Positions 10,448 to 22,648 of a stretch of DNA of 64,000 bases are shown piece by piece (within the stretch, counting starts at the first letter, position 1; each line of letters starts with the position of its first letter). This DNA is from Antrodiella citrinella. Lineage: Eukaryota; Basidiomycota; Agaricomycetes; Polyporales; Steccherinaceae. The stretch spans positions 1 to 64,000 of the forward strand of contig SGPM01000027.1 of the NCBI GenBank assembly GCA_004802725.1, read 5' to 3'. The translations under genes were made by a program, and so were the position numbers. Under the pieces are notes generated by a model that saw only the letters and a list, made by a program, of their open reading frames with translations, searched no databases and was not told the DNA's origin.

Positions 10448-12363
10448 TCAAGTCGAGCCTACGAAGTCGTCGGGGAGTCCATACAAGGTTGGGAAGTCTT
10501 TGACTATTCGCACACATCTCGCCACCGACTCAGCAAGATACCACTGTAATCGGCTAACATCGCCGTTTCGGGCCTCCCTGGTCTGGGAAGATGTCAGACG
10601 CAGTGATGTCAGGGGCACGAGGGATCAACGGACCTGGTTGAGATATTGATTATAGCGAGGCCAGAGTGAATCGATAGGTGATATGGAGATTGGTGGAAGA
10701 CCATGCCGTATCAACGGAATCGATGAGAGCAACCGCGCCATTCTGCCATTTCCATCCTACACAGAGCTTAGATATCCCCACCGATGAACGGACACAAAAT
10801 ACATACCTCGAAAGGATGGATTGTGATGAACACATGGTGAGCCCACGCGGCAGCTGCGAAAGGATCGATGTCGTCCCGACGAAGCAGAGCCTATTCTGAA
10901 GTCAGCATCTAGACCTGAATAAACTGTCCGACACGTACGTTGAATCGAGAACAGAAAACTTCCAATTCGACGTCAACATCGTCGAAAGGACAGAATTGAA
11001 TGATGCCGCGTTGAGTATTTACTACGACGGTAGAACGGGATGTTCCACGTGTAATACCAGCGTTGACATAGGAGACGCTATCCTTGCCTTGGTGAGATTT
11101 TACTTGCAAGACCTGCGAGGTACGCATGAGTGTCCTATGTATGTCGCATATGATGTTCGTCGAGATAATTTGCTGCTCGGGATCTTGTTGTGTAAACGCC
11201 AATACCGCTTGCAGGGCCTAGCTCGAGTCAGCGTTGTACGCCGGCAGTCATGGGGTATTAGAGATGGTCACCTTGCGTGTATCTTGTAAGATTAAGATTG
11301 CATCATCCAAGTCCCGAACCGTCCCCTCCTCGATGTAGCGCGCTTGCGGTACCATTCGCAAGTTTATATCTCGAATTCTGTCGAATCCAATTTCTGATAT
11401 CTCATAGATAACCTGCATTGGTGGAGATTTAGATAATGAATTGTGCATATAAACATCATACATACATCTTGGCTGAATCGACAGACACCCTCAAGAGCAA
11501 TTGTGTTCATGCAAAGGAAGTTGTAGTATCTGCGAGAAAAAACATCCAGTCGATTACGTTCCTGCCACACTTTGAACATTTGTATCATGATGTATCCTTT
11601 ATCTAGAACGGAGGTGGGGAAGTGTGCATCGTTTATCACTGTTGATCGCCATTCTTGACCAGGCATGATGGTGAGTGCAGACCCGGTCTTATATGCGTCC
11701 ACTAACAGCGTCGCCGCGTGTTAGTCTCATTGTTGCGAACGTGAGTTCTTACGACTTACAGATTTCACTCGTCTGTCTCCACACCGCAGAGCGAGCTGCA
11801 CGTGTCCACCGCTCCAACGATACATCCCCACATTCTGCGTTCGCCTAGAGCAGGTTCGTAAAGCTCTGCGATATAGATTGAAGACGCCACACTGAACTCA
11901 CCTCTTGGTACGCCTGAATGGCAGTCACCTTGCTTCCAAAACGCCATCTGACTTCGGCCACTTTGCACAGAAGGAAAGGCAGTCGATAACCTTGCTGAAT
12001 CAAGCCTTCCCAAAGTCTGGCTGACGACACAACAGAGCGCAGATCAGATGGATCGAAGTCGAGGGAACGAACGAGATTGGCATGTAGTAAAGGACCGAGG
12101 ATATCTACGTGTGGCACCTCCTATAATATCAGTGAGTGTAAGCATAGTGCACAGAAATCGGAGCACGATGCACGTACCCTAAATTTGAGATTGCGGAGGA
12201 CCGGGATATCGCTAATGGCGCGCTCGAGAGAAACGTCCGAATCCTCGATGTGGTCGGATGTCGAGCCATTGTGAGAGGTGCTTTCGTCGGTCATATCAGG
12301 TTGCGTAGTTTTCGATGATGGTGGTAAGGTCGCTGGGAGTCTGTCAAGGTGTGGCGTAGACAT
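10448..12363 (-). CDS. Fic (Fido) domain protein A, 495 aa, nine exons
   Basis: Exons 12363-12178, 12120-11902, 11844-11760, 11701-11466, 11412-11272, 11217-10939, 10890-10807, 10756-10634 and 10582-10448 give 496 codons in phase. The catalytic motif HPFE/DGNGRMAR (His about 407) is complete and is split by a GT-AG intron between Glu and Asp. TIALEG (Glu about 234) matches the class II inhibitory motif. Between them are CDIHRTLM, NAGITRGTSRSTVVV and IIQFCPFDDVDVELEVFC, which correspond to the IHR helix, the target-binding flap and the following strand of FICD-type proteins. After the motif, ARNGDVSRLQWYLAES resembles the C-terminal helix of FICD. Residues about 70-165 are helical and TPR-like. 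No signal peptide or membrane anchor, unlike ER-resident animal FICD. Expected activity: AMPylation and possibly de-AMPylation of a cytosolic protein. Confidence 0.87.
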
Positions 12364-14034
12364 GCGGCAGATTGTCGGGCCTTCGGTAATATGTGGGCCT
12401 GGGAACTTAGTGGCGTCAGTGGTGTCGACTAAATGTCGACGAAAACAACCAATTTTCAGCCAAGCAAATGGTAGATGTTGAAATTACTTACAGGAGATAC
12501 ATTCACAGTTACCAAGCAGCCGTTTCTCAAAGTTGCTGCAAGCATTCGCAATGGTCGCGCGCAAGTGAAAACGACATCTGAATGACTACCACGACCAAGG
12601 CGACTCGAAACAATCAGAAATCAAATCTCTTTTTTCAAGTCTCTGTCGAGAGGTAGCAACAGAGTTGTATTGTTTGGATGAGATGAGTGGATTGTGGGGG
12701 CGACAAGTGGTTGCGGGTCTGCTGACCGTTGCAATATTGCATTGATGGTTATGTAAGCGACGTCCTAATTGTTTCTTTTGTCTTGCCATCGCACTCGATC
12801 ATCCTGAGCCACTCGCTCTCAAGCCTCAAAACCCTCCAATTGTGAAAATGGCGTCTTCCTCCCTCCCTCCCATCCTCACTCGAATCTTTCTATCGCGAGG
12901 AACGTGAACGTGAACTCGCATCCTACCTGACTTTTGGACAAGATGTTGCCTATCGAGTTGCTCGCTGGAGTGGCTACCTTTGCAGGTATTTGTTCCCGCT
13001 AATATCATGGGGTCGACGTGATTCTGACCAAGGCTCACAGCTTTCCAAGTCGTGCTTGGTGCTCCATCGACGTTATACTCCGTTGAACTCATGTCCTGCG
13101 GAACGAGTTGACAACGACCGTCCAAGTTGGAGCGCCAGTCTGACTCGGAGTCCTTCCGAGTCTCTCCGGACCGTCTGACCTCGACCGTCGGATCAGCCCC
13201 AGTGGAACCTGAAAAATCCGTACAGTCACAGCTTGAGAGTCTAGGCACTGTAAGCAGCGCGAGGTACGAGCGCTACATAGAGTAGAGTCTATGTTCGGCC
13301 ATGTGATCATGTGACGCGTCTCTCTCTCTTTTCCTCGTCGTTGCTAGTAGCGGGCAGCTCTCTTTTTTTTCGTAACCACCTTCCTCCCCGTCCGCCTCCC
13401 ATTTAACAATCAATAAAACTCAACTCCAATTGTTTAACACCGAGTTCGGTCCTTACCACTAGCGTTCAAGACTCGTAATCAGCCCTCAACAGGTTCGGCT
13501 TTGGATGAAGCAGTGATTTTACAGTGAGTTTCGTATACCAGTATTCGTTTCCCATCCCTGTTATGGCCCATCCCACCCTCGCTCGGGTCTGTCCCCTTGT
13601 GTTTTAGGTTGCGAGCTCGTGCTGATGCCGCCCACTCACGCGGGGCTATCGCCCACCGACCTCGTTCGTTGTACATCCGAATACATTCATTTACTATCTA
13701 CGTCACTCGTGTCATGATTCGCTTTTATCCTAACGCTCTCGACGCCAGCCACGCACATAGACAGCCAGATACCTGATGGCGTTGTGAAGACGCCGAGTCA
13801 TCCAGCCATTTCTCGCCACCCTGACTTTTTCTGACCAGTATCCTTGGCTGTATCCCACGCCGCTCGTGAAGCGTTGACGGTATGAAGACTACAACATAAC
13901 ACTACGAGGAGTGTCCTTGTTCACTGGCCAGCCTGAGGGCGACTCGAACAGATATGAGCTTCCTGGGATGACAGAGAGCTGGAAAGTCTCTACGATCGAC
14001 GATCCTGATTCCTGAGGGAAAAGCAACAGGAATT
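12364..14034. other. Intergenic, about 1.7 kb
   Basis: Promoter side of Fic gene A, then the 3' flank of the minus-strand gene ending at 14035. A short plus-strand hydrophobic frame at 12941-13112, starting MLPIELLAG and interrupted by a possible intron, was considered and not accepted. No other feature is supported. Confidence 0.45.
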
Positions 14035-15017
14035 TCACGGCAGACGGCCGCTGTCATGATGGAGCATGGTGCCAAACTCAAGATCTGGTACACCTGTAGC
14101 GATGTCAGTTTGTGAATGGACGACAGGTGAGCGTCAAGATATGAGGACATACCCAAAATCGTCATGAATCTTTGCTTGACTTCCAGATCAAAGTCAGTCT
14201 CCTCAAATGAGACAGGCGGTACGTCCGTCTCCTTCATCCCAGCATTGAAATCCCATGAGGTGACCAACTTGGAATGTATACATGCAATGTATCTTGCCTC
14301 GGATAATCTGCCCATGGACATGATCCACACCTTGTCGGGACCCAACTTATTTGCTTCCTCGGATAGAACGATGTCTGCATTTATGAGTAAGTCCAAGGGT
14401 CCGCGGCAGACCATACTCGGGTCCGCCTTCTTTCTCTGTACACAACCAGGTCTGGTGCCTCCACTTGAAGTCTTTTGGCATAGACAATGGGGGGCCGAAA
14501 CCGGCGGGGACCGGGGGTGGAAAGTTGCCTGGAAAGCGGAAAGGGATGAACCGGCGTTGACTGTCAGGCGACAAGGGATCCGCTTCTTGCCTATGGCGAG
14601 ATGGGAGAAGATCTTGGGTGTGAAAGAGCGACACAGAAAGACGGTTGCGTCGAGGGCATTGGGAGATTTGGACTCGGAGAGGTCGACAACGATACATGGA
14701 TGATACTTGGGTTGCCAGACGGCGGATGGTCTGTGGAGCTTGGGCTGAACGGCGCTGAGACCAAGGACGGGTGTCCCATCGCCGTCCTGAACAAGTCTAA
14801 GGAGGATAATTATTTCGGCAGGCGTGATGGCCCCGGCGTATGAGGTAGAAACCCTCTCGCTGATGGTGTATTGAAGATACGTACGACGGGCAGCGGACGT
14901 GTTGTGGCCATCGTGTACTAGTATTGAGATATTGCCAGTCTGAGTGACCGTGGCGACAGTTGCCGAAACCTGGCATATCGGCATCACCAAGCTCCGAGCA
15001 TTCGTTATGCATAACAC
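14035..15017 (-). CDS. Lineage-specific hypothetical protein, 307 aa (paralogue of 33347-34114)
   Basis: Exon 1 (15017-14153) and exon 2 (14093-14035) are joined over a 59 bp intron (GTATGT...TACAG) and give 307 aa. The intron is supported by the paralogue at 33347-34114, which has the same intron position, the same 59-nt last exon and the same C-terminal pattern VPDLEFGTMLxHxxGxLP. Shared internal block: DVPPVSFEETxFDxxVK. No known domain is recognised. The N-terminal two thirds differ strongly from the paralogue and may contain a wrong start or an unspliced intron; the start at 15017 is only the most upstream ATG. It lies 70 bp from the stop of the sedolisin gene on the same strand. Confidence 0.55.
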
Positions 15018-15087
15018 TACCTACAACATACTCTTCGAAGACACATCTACGTACTTATACAGAGAATGAGAATAAGAAATTTATTAT

Positions 15088-17176
15088 TTATGACGCTCCA
15101 GCGGCGGCGAGAAGAGCGGGGAAGTTGGGAGTACCGAGACCAGTGACCTAGAGAAACAATCAGCTTCATGCGTCGGGCAAGTATCATCCAACAACTCACA
15201 GGGTCCCAGCCGGCCTTGGCGGGGAATCCGTTCGTGTTGCAACCGGGGTTGTCGCCAGTGGTGATGTCGTTGAAGGCCTGCGGGTTGGCGTACAGGAAGG
15301 GGTTCAAGAACCCGAGAGGTGACTTGCCCTCGGCGATCAGCCTGTCGTTGATGAGGGAGATCAAGCTGGCGAAGATGGGGCTGGAGCAGGACGTGCCGGA
15401 GACCGATGTGGTCTTGCCGCTGAGAACGATCTCAACGCCGTCACCAATGGCAGAGACGTCGGGGTAAGCACGTCCGGTCTTCGTGAACTTGCCGGAGTTC
15501 GTGTTTCCGAGAGCGGAGAGGTATGCGGAGACGGCGGAGGCTTGGTAGGATGGTTGAGTGAAGACGGTCGAAAAACCACCGGAGGAGAATGAGGCGGAAG
15601 TTTCCGGAACACTCGAGGTGGCACCGACCGAAGTCAAGCTATTTTATCATTGGAGTCAGCAGGTAAGATGGCGCGATGAAAGCGCGAGACACTCACAAGG
15701 GGCAGCCCGAAGGGAAGGTGGGCACGAAGGTGCTGCAGCTGCCGCTCTGAGATCCAGAAACACCACCGTCGCCGGAAGCGAAGAGGATAGATGTTCCACG
15801 AGCACCGAGTTGTTGGTAGGCATTGCAAAGTTGGCTGTCGCATATTCAGCAAAATGAGAGTGGTTGATAGAACGAGACAAGGTACTCACTTGGCCAGGGT
15901 CGAAGAGATAGTGTTTTCGTTCTGGCCGTAACTGGTGGTAAGGACGTTGGGAGGGTTGGACTCGCCGAGCAAGAAGTTGATGATATCCAAGAATCCCTCA
16001 AGATCACCGTCTTGGGTGTTTTCACCGACGGAGATAAAGGTGGTTGGGACGCCGGTGGCAAGACCAACGGTGTATTGAATATCCAAGTTCTGCCAGAAAC
16101 ACTATCAGCAGGAAAGAAATCACGAGGAATACCAATACGTACAGCTTCGTCGCTAGCCTGCCTAGGGGACTGAGGATTCGAGCCACCGTCAAGAGTCTGG
16201 AGGGTGAAGGTAGTGGAGGACGACATATCCTGGCGGAAGTCCGACAAGAACGTCTGTGGTCACTTTGTAAGCAGAAATCCTCAAAAGAAAACACTATTCG
16301 GTATACCTTCAGATCAGCTGAGTTAGCGTACTGCTCAATGAATCCGCTGACTCCAATGGTGTTGGACGACTCAGTCGCGGGCGTCGTAGGGACGTCATAG
16401 AGAGCCTGGACGCAAGCCGGAGTCACGGTATTTGCGCATGACGACGGAACAGCGTTGGAGGTCAAGTTGGCCGCTGGGTTGAAGACTTTCGCTGGGGTAG
16501 AGAACACGGGAAGATGGCCAAGTGGGTTGGGGAACCTGGAAGAAAACATTGACGTCAGAAAGACGTATCATCGTGAGGGCCATATGTCTTACGAGATCGT
16601 AGGGTGAACGAGTTCAACGTGACCAACGAGGTCAGTAGGGATGGAGTAAGCCAAGGTGCGGATCGTCGCATCGCCAGTCTCGACGTGCGTGAAGGTCGCG
16701 AAAGACGCGTCGAGGAGCTCGCTGGCCTTGCTCACTGGGACTTCAACGGCAATCCAGTCCCCGGTAGGGCTGATCTTAGTCGAGTTGAGGCCGTTCTCGG
16801 AGAGCCACTGGTTGACGGCCGTGACGGTCTCTGCCTTCGGAGCAACGAATGCTTCAACCTACGACCGTGATATCCATCAGCAACTTTCGGGAGATGTTGA
16901 GCAAATACGACAGACCTCTTCCTTGGACAAGTGCTGGCGGAAGTTGGCACTGGTAGGTTCGCTGACGTCGAGGAGCGCGGCAGTAAGACCCGCAGGGTCG
17001 TTCTGCGCAAGAGCAATGCGCAGCTTGAGCACTGACTCCGGGGACGCGGCACCGCTGTTCACGAAGCCGTCCGGGATCCCAGACCTGGACTCGTGCAACT
17101 GCATAGTGCGACGGCTGAGAGGGTTGCCCATGGCTAGGGAAAAGAGGGAGATGATGAAGAGAGTAGTAGCCACCAT
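15088..17176 (-). CDS. Sedolisin-family (S53) secreted peptidase, tripeptidyl-peptidase-like, 567 aa
   Basis: Eight exons (17176-16916, 16858-16593, 16535-16307, 16253-16143, 16089-15890, 15834-15697, 15638-15200, 15147-15088) total 568 codons in phase. A signal peptide (MVATTLFIISLFSLAMG) is followed by an S53 pro-domain to about residue 180. The mature domain has the catalytic Glu288-x3-Asp292 pair, Asp378 in ASGDGG for the oxyanion hole and Ser485 in SGTSCSSP, followed by the calcium site pattern (DITTGDNPGCN, GWDPVTGLG). These enzymes are acid serine peptidases that cleave tripeptides or act as endopeptidases outside the cell or in the vacuole. All key residues are present, so the gene looks functional. 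A truncated copy lies at 21902-22557 and a frameshifted copy at 41385-43416. Confidence 0.9.
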
Positions 17177-19062
17177 CTTGCTTGTACCTGTGCGGAGGGA
17201 GGAGTGCTGGAGAGACTGCTGGTTTGCGTCTTGCTAAATTCATGCCATTGACGACCTGCTTTTATAGCACCAAGCGACTTGATTTTCGTGTTTTCCATCA
17301 AGGATCCATGAGGGACTCAATAGCCTGAAGAGCTAGCAAGGACCGCAAACGCTACGGATTTGGGCCGGAGTGTCGCATGTGTCTCTCTGCTGCACTCAGG
17401 TTGGAAACATATCGCGCGGTGGCTTACGGTATATGCACCTATGGCCTGCAGCAGCAGCCACACTGCACGCAAGATGCGTAGCTATTCTTGGTGCAGACTT
17501 GCTGATATTCCTCGGGCTGTCACCACGAGTTACAAGAGAGCATAGAGACTATCATCCCAGTCAGTGCGCTCGGGACGCAGTTGAGCGGGAGAAGTCGGTA
17601 AAAACGTGCAGCTCGAGCACGAGCATTGCTCAATATGCGACATCATCTGCCCTGGAGGTGAGTAGTACAAGAGACGAGTAACCTAAGATACGCACGCGTT
17701 TCACGCCGTGTGTCCCACAGGACCCACACGATCGCCATACTATCACTCGTGAAAGCCACATGAGACTCGAGAGTGATCAGAACGAGTGACTCTGAAGCTT
17801 GAAGAGTCGTAGTCACGTAGAAACAGAAAGTTCGAACAAGAAATAAAACTACGCAAGGCATGTGATTGTTGGTATGGAAGGGCGCCTAATGAGGATTGCG
17901 GCATTTACCGCACACAGTCGTCGTCCCATTGTCCGTATTGACATTGTGGAAGTCTACAGCAACTGAGAGACATTCTGAAGACGTCTCGCACCTAGATCAG
18001 ATCAACGAGCAGCAGGATCAAGTCCCCAGTATCAAGTGTTTTACTGACGACGCAAATCAGGGGGTATCTTATTCCTGAAGATGGCTGCAAAGAACAGTAA
18101 GTCTCACAGTTGTCTGTTTCTCATCGCACTGGCAGACGTGAACGTAATTAGGTGGTCGGACAAGTCATGACTTAGGGATGGACAACAAGGACATGATCGA
18201 CCCATCTTGATCTCTGTTACTTGTGCATGTCCAAATCTTTTCAGCCTTGTCTGCGTTCCGCTCGCTATTTTTCAGACGAGCTTGGACCATCGCTCTTGGT
18301 GTACGAGATTATGCACCTCGCCATCGGATTAGGACTGAGGACTTAGACTCTTTTTTGTCAGTGGACACCTCGAGCGCACTGAAGAGACCTGTTTGTTTCT
18401 CAGACGTTGTTTCTTCTGGACTGCGTACTTCTTCTTTAGCTTGAGGCGTATCCGCTGGATTGTGGAGAATGCTGCCGGTGACGGGCATAGGGATCGACCC
18501 TTGCAAGGAATAGACAAGGAATTTGGAAAACGTTCGTATACGTCCTTCGCTCTCCCTTGTTCGTAACGGGTGCGGTGGGGGAAGACGCTTCAGCGGTGGC
18601 CAGCAAAATAGTGACACTTTTTTACCCTCCCGAGTCGCTCCTAGGTTTTCGTCCATTCGTTTGGCATGACTATGTACGCACTCCATTTGAGAGCAAATCT
18701 CTCGGTCGACTTGCGTCACTAATGGTGTTTTTTAGTCATATTCTTTTCATGTAAAATCCTTCTCTGTCGACGAGAAAACATGTTCGCTATGATCCCCGAG
18801 CTCTACGTTGGCTGAACAGCTATGAATGCATGCACTCCGGCGATGCACTCTCTTTCATCAAGATAATTCTGCATTCATGTGACGGGAGGCAGTACTGTAT
18901 ATGGGTATCCAAATTCAAGAGCAGGAGATGTCACGTGGACGGCGCATCGATATTCATTCCTTGTTCAAATCTTGTTCAAGCCCTCCGTCTTCTTTTTCCT
19001 AGTCTGCACTGTCTTCACCGTCGCCGCCGCCGATGACGACGACAAAATGATGCTCTTCTTCG
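17177..19062. other. Intergenic, about 1.9 kb
   Basis: Upstream region of the sedolisin gene (the first about 100 bp hold its likely promoter), then sequence with only short frames on both strands. No feature supported. Confidence 0.5.
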
Positions 19063-19442
19063 TTGTCGGCCGCTCGGCCAATCGCCCCCATACTTGTTTC
19101 CCCGCCCTCGTTTTTGCCGCCAGTGCAAGAGCATCTTTTCTATCCACTGTCACAAAACCACTCCGCGGAAGTCGTGCCGATTCTTACCCATCCGGAGGCA
19201 CTCTTTCTCGACGCGCCCCTCCAAGCCGTTTCGTCAACAATGGTTGTCAACTCAGAGCTCCGATGCGATATGCCGTCAATGGAGCCTCTCGTGCCCTCAT
19301 CCATCCATGCACTGCGAGCCTATTCACAACTCCGTGCAGCCGACCTGCAGGAAGAAACTCATCCCGCTGAAGATGGAGTACCCATTTAACTTTGATGTGT
19401 GCTGATTGAAGCGAGTCCCGAACTCACTCTCCAAGGGCCACT

Positions 19443-20789
19443 CAGGGAGATATCTTTAACGTTGACCGATTTCCAATACTACACCTACACCATCCAACGG
19501 CTGCACCCCTTGCTAGCAAGCACGGCCAAGGACAAGTTCAAATTGAAGTTGGATAAGAGTTCTATCAATTTCTTTGTGGTGAGCCTTCTGTATCTTCTTT
19601 CTAAATACCGCTGCTTGCGAATTCTGATGCAAAACGACTAGATGAAGCCTGCGATCTTGCCAATGACCGCTGATTTTGATCCCACTACCATGGGCGCGCT
19701 CGGTGCGTCCGAATGCGACCAGGAATACCCGGTTATTGGGGGAGATTTGGACATACACGTACACTTCACGGTGATCGCCAAGTGCGAATCATTGAATGAA
19801 GTCGCAATACCTGGTGCGTTGCCTTGTTTGTATGCTCTTGTGTTATTCTGACTTATTGTAATATACTAGCTGAAATACATCCTCGAGACGACACCGTCGA
19901 GGCATTGTAGGCATTGTATGAACGTGCTTGTCAGGACCGTTTTGTGCTGGTACGTATCTGCGAGTAGCTGTATGGTACCTTACGCTCATATCAAGGAAGG
20001 TGGAAGGGCCTCCATTGACGGTAAAAAGCATCCTTTGTTCACTCTTGTACAACCACATAACCCGCATAGAGCCCGGCGCTCGCATCTTCAAGTTTGACAC
20101 CTGTACCGGAGATTCTGCAGGCAGACACCCCCTATATTCACCACTGGAATCTACGGACGGCTCTCCGTCGCCAATGTCACTGGACGACCTTCTTAGCCGA
20201 CACGGCCCGGACAATATCTGGGTCCTCTTCGAATGCGCACGAGACATACTGGGATCGTGTACTTGGGACACGCATTTGAAGGCTCTCCTCACTCGTCGAA
20301 ACAGTCGTGTTCGTGTTGTTTGTTTCTCAGGCCAGGATCTCCAGAGGCCAAGCGGTGTTGAGGATTCTCACGTCGTCCCTCTGTATCGTTCCTCGCGGTA
20401 CCGTCTTTCGTACGCCTTTTCCAACCATGAATACGACGCGTACGTGGACGCGGAAACCAAACGGGGGAACTTTCCTCTTCTCGATGACGAAATGAAAATA
20501 CGTGTCAAATTGTTCTCGAAAGGGAACATCTGCGCATTGAAGGCCTTCATGACAGGACTTGCGAACTTGAAAGTCGATGTGCGTTTCATTCTTGTACTAC
20601 GTACTCCTGGTAATCATGGTTTGCAAACAGTGTTATGGACCAGTCACGAGCGACGCGTTTGAAAAATACTTCAAACACTCGCGTTCGTCTTTAGTAGTAG
20701 ATGCTCTCTACAAGCAGCCAGGCTTTCAACCCACTGCAGCGGGCCAGTCGTTTGATTCTCTTATTCGACATCTTACCTCGTCCTCGTAA
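19443..20789 (+). CDS. Hypothetical protein, incomplete model, possibly decayed
   Basis: The best-supported part is 20070-20578 joined to 20631-20789 over an intron GTGCGT...ACAG. It encodes about 220 aa with MSLDDLLSRHGPDNIW, FECARDILGSCTW, a Tyr/Arg-rich block and the end FDSLIRHLTSSS. Upstream, exons around 19443-19578 (LTLTDFQYYTYTIQRLH) and 19642-19811 (GGDLDIHVHFTVIAKCESLN) have proper donors and acceptors, but a stop codon near 19908, inside a short duplication (GCATTGTAGGCATTGTA), breaks the chain. No domain is recognised. It may be a pseudogene or need other splice sites, and the start is not known. Confidence 0.35.
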
Positions 20790-21700
20790 CTGCTGCCTTT
20801 CATCTCCGTATCAATGTTGCAAATCGTCTCTTGGCGCATCCCAACGTGCGCGATCTGAGTATGTTATTCAGCTTTTTCTAGTATTATTCACAAGGAACTC
20901 ACTCGCACATGGACCTCTCTTATCTCACCGCTTTTGCGGTATTGATGATCACCCTCATCTTTTTGTTGCTGTACGTTTGCTCTCGTCTCCTCGTAGGCTG
21001 TCCGAACGAATGTCGCTGTAGCTTTTTTGTCGGGTTCACGTGCGTAGGTATCCGGCGACTCCACCCAAAACAAACTCAAGCCAGGGTGGGGAGGGTGGTT
21101 ATGAGTAGTCCCCCGTGTCCGTATATACCGATTGTGATGCATTGACACATCTGTGTAGTGTGTAGTTCTGGTGTTGCATGAAATAGAACAGGGTGAGGTA
21201 GTGGCCTCTGCTAGATTGAGCCCGAAACCGACAACCGAGTCCTCCGCCGTCGTCTCTAAGGTAGCCAAAATTGTTGATACGTCCCCTTTCAAAGTGTCCT
21301 GTGTACCGCGTATGACAAGTGGACATATCACGATATCATATGAGAAGATTCGTACGAAGAGGCGACAGCTCGCGAAACATGAGTACAAACTTGTACATAC
21401 TTGCCCAGTCGCGTTCACTAGACTCGTCACTGTGTCCATGGAATTTGAAAGAGCCACATCCTCAGCGCTTCCTCAAGTTTGCCTCTCGGTGGGGAGCACG
21501 TAACCTCCGTGCAAACTGTGGCGAGGATCCAGTCGATGCTAGCTGCGGTACGTATTCAGTCCCGGATGAGAGGGTGTTTCAAGTTCGGAGGGAACTTCGA
21601 GAGGGAGGCATCGTGTTCCTTCAACTTCCGATGTGACGCCTGGCACCAAGTGCCTTGCCTCTTGGTAACTAGTACCCGTACAAGTTACTCAAGTAAAGTT
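20790..21700. other. Intergenic, no feature accepted
   Basis: The minus strand holds a 189-codon open frame at 20888-21457 without recognisable features. Nothing else is seen. Confidence 0.4.
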
Positions 21701-21701
21701 T

Positions 21702-22557
21702 TTCGTGGCGATAGTTGCCAAAATCCGGCATATCGGCATCCATCAGCATCACCACCGAGCTTCAAGCTCCGCGCGGACGTGCAGCTTCGTTATGAATAAC
21801 GCGACTCGAGGACGCATCTACGTACTTATACACAGAACGAGAATAATAACAATCCTTTGATCAGGAATACACAGCAACAGACTAGACAAAAACAGCGAAA
21901 TTTATGACGCTCCAGCGGCGGCGAGAAGAGCGGGGAAGTTGGGAGTACCGAGACCAGTGACCTGGAGAAACAATCAGTATCATGCGTCGAGCAAGCATCA
22001 TCAAACAACTCACAGGGTCCCAGCCGGCCTTGGCGGGGAATCCGTTCGTGTTGCAACCGGGGTTGTCGCCAGTGGTGATGTCGTTGAAGGCCTGCGGGTT
22101 GGCGTACAGGAAGGGGTTCAAGAACCCGAGAGGTGACTTGCCCTCGGCGATCAGCCTGTCGTTGATGAGGGAGATCAAGCTGGCGAAGATGGGGCTGGAG
22201 CAGGACGTGCCGGAGACCGATGTGGTCTTGCCGCTGAGAACGATCTCAACGCCGTCACCAATGGCAGACATGTCGGGGTAAGCACGTCCGGTCTTCGTGA
22301 ACTTGCCGGAGTTCGTGTTGCCGAGAGCGGAGAGGTAGGCGGAGACGGCGGAGGCTTGGTAGGATAGTTGAGTGAAGACATTCGAGAAACCACCCAAGGA
22401 GAACGAGGCGGAAGTCTCCGAAACACTCGAGGTGGCACCAACTGAAGTCAAACTATGTCATCAATGCAGTCAGCAGGTGAACGGGGTGATGAAAGCGCGA
22501 GACACTCACAAGGGGCAGCCCGAAAGGAAGGTGGGCACGAAGGTGCTGCAGCTGCCG
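21702..22557 (-). pseudogene. 5'-truncated sedolisin copy with duplicated 3' flank
   Basis: The block copies the last part of the sedolisin gene at 15088-17176. It starts abruptly within exon 6 (breakpoint at about 22557, GCTGCCG) and runs through exons 7 and 8 to the stop at 21902. Identity is very high, including both introns and the SGTSCSSP catalytic serine. Signal peptide, pro-domain and the catalytic Glu/Asp are absent, so no active enzyme can be made. Similarity continues about 190 bp past the stop into sequence that, in the parent locus, is the 5' end of the neighbouring 14035-15017 gene. It is therefore a segmental genomic duplication, introns included, and not a retrocopy. Confidence 0.85.
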
Positions 22558-22648
22558 GCGATTACTCAGTTCATGTGCGGAAAGCCTAAAAACGTTCCTA
22601 AGACAGTGATCAGTAACGCTGGAAACCTTCGGAAATAGGGAACGTACT

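Noticed and set aside
12941..13112. Plus-strand short frame starting MLPIELLAGVATFA, continuing after a possible intron as FQVVLGAPSTLYSVELMSCG
   Set aside because: Only 37 codons, no clear continuation, and overlapped by equally open frames on the minus strand.
20888..21457. 189-codon minus-strand open frame
   Set aside because: No domain, no signal, low-quality composition and no splice partners; likely chance.
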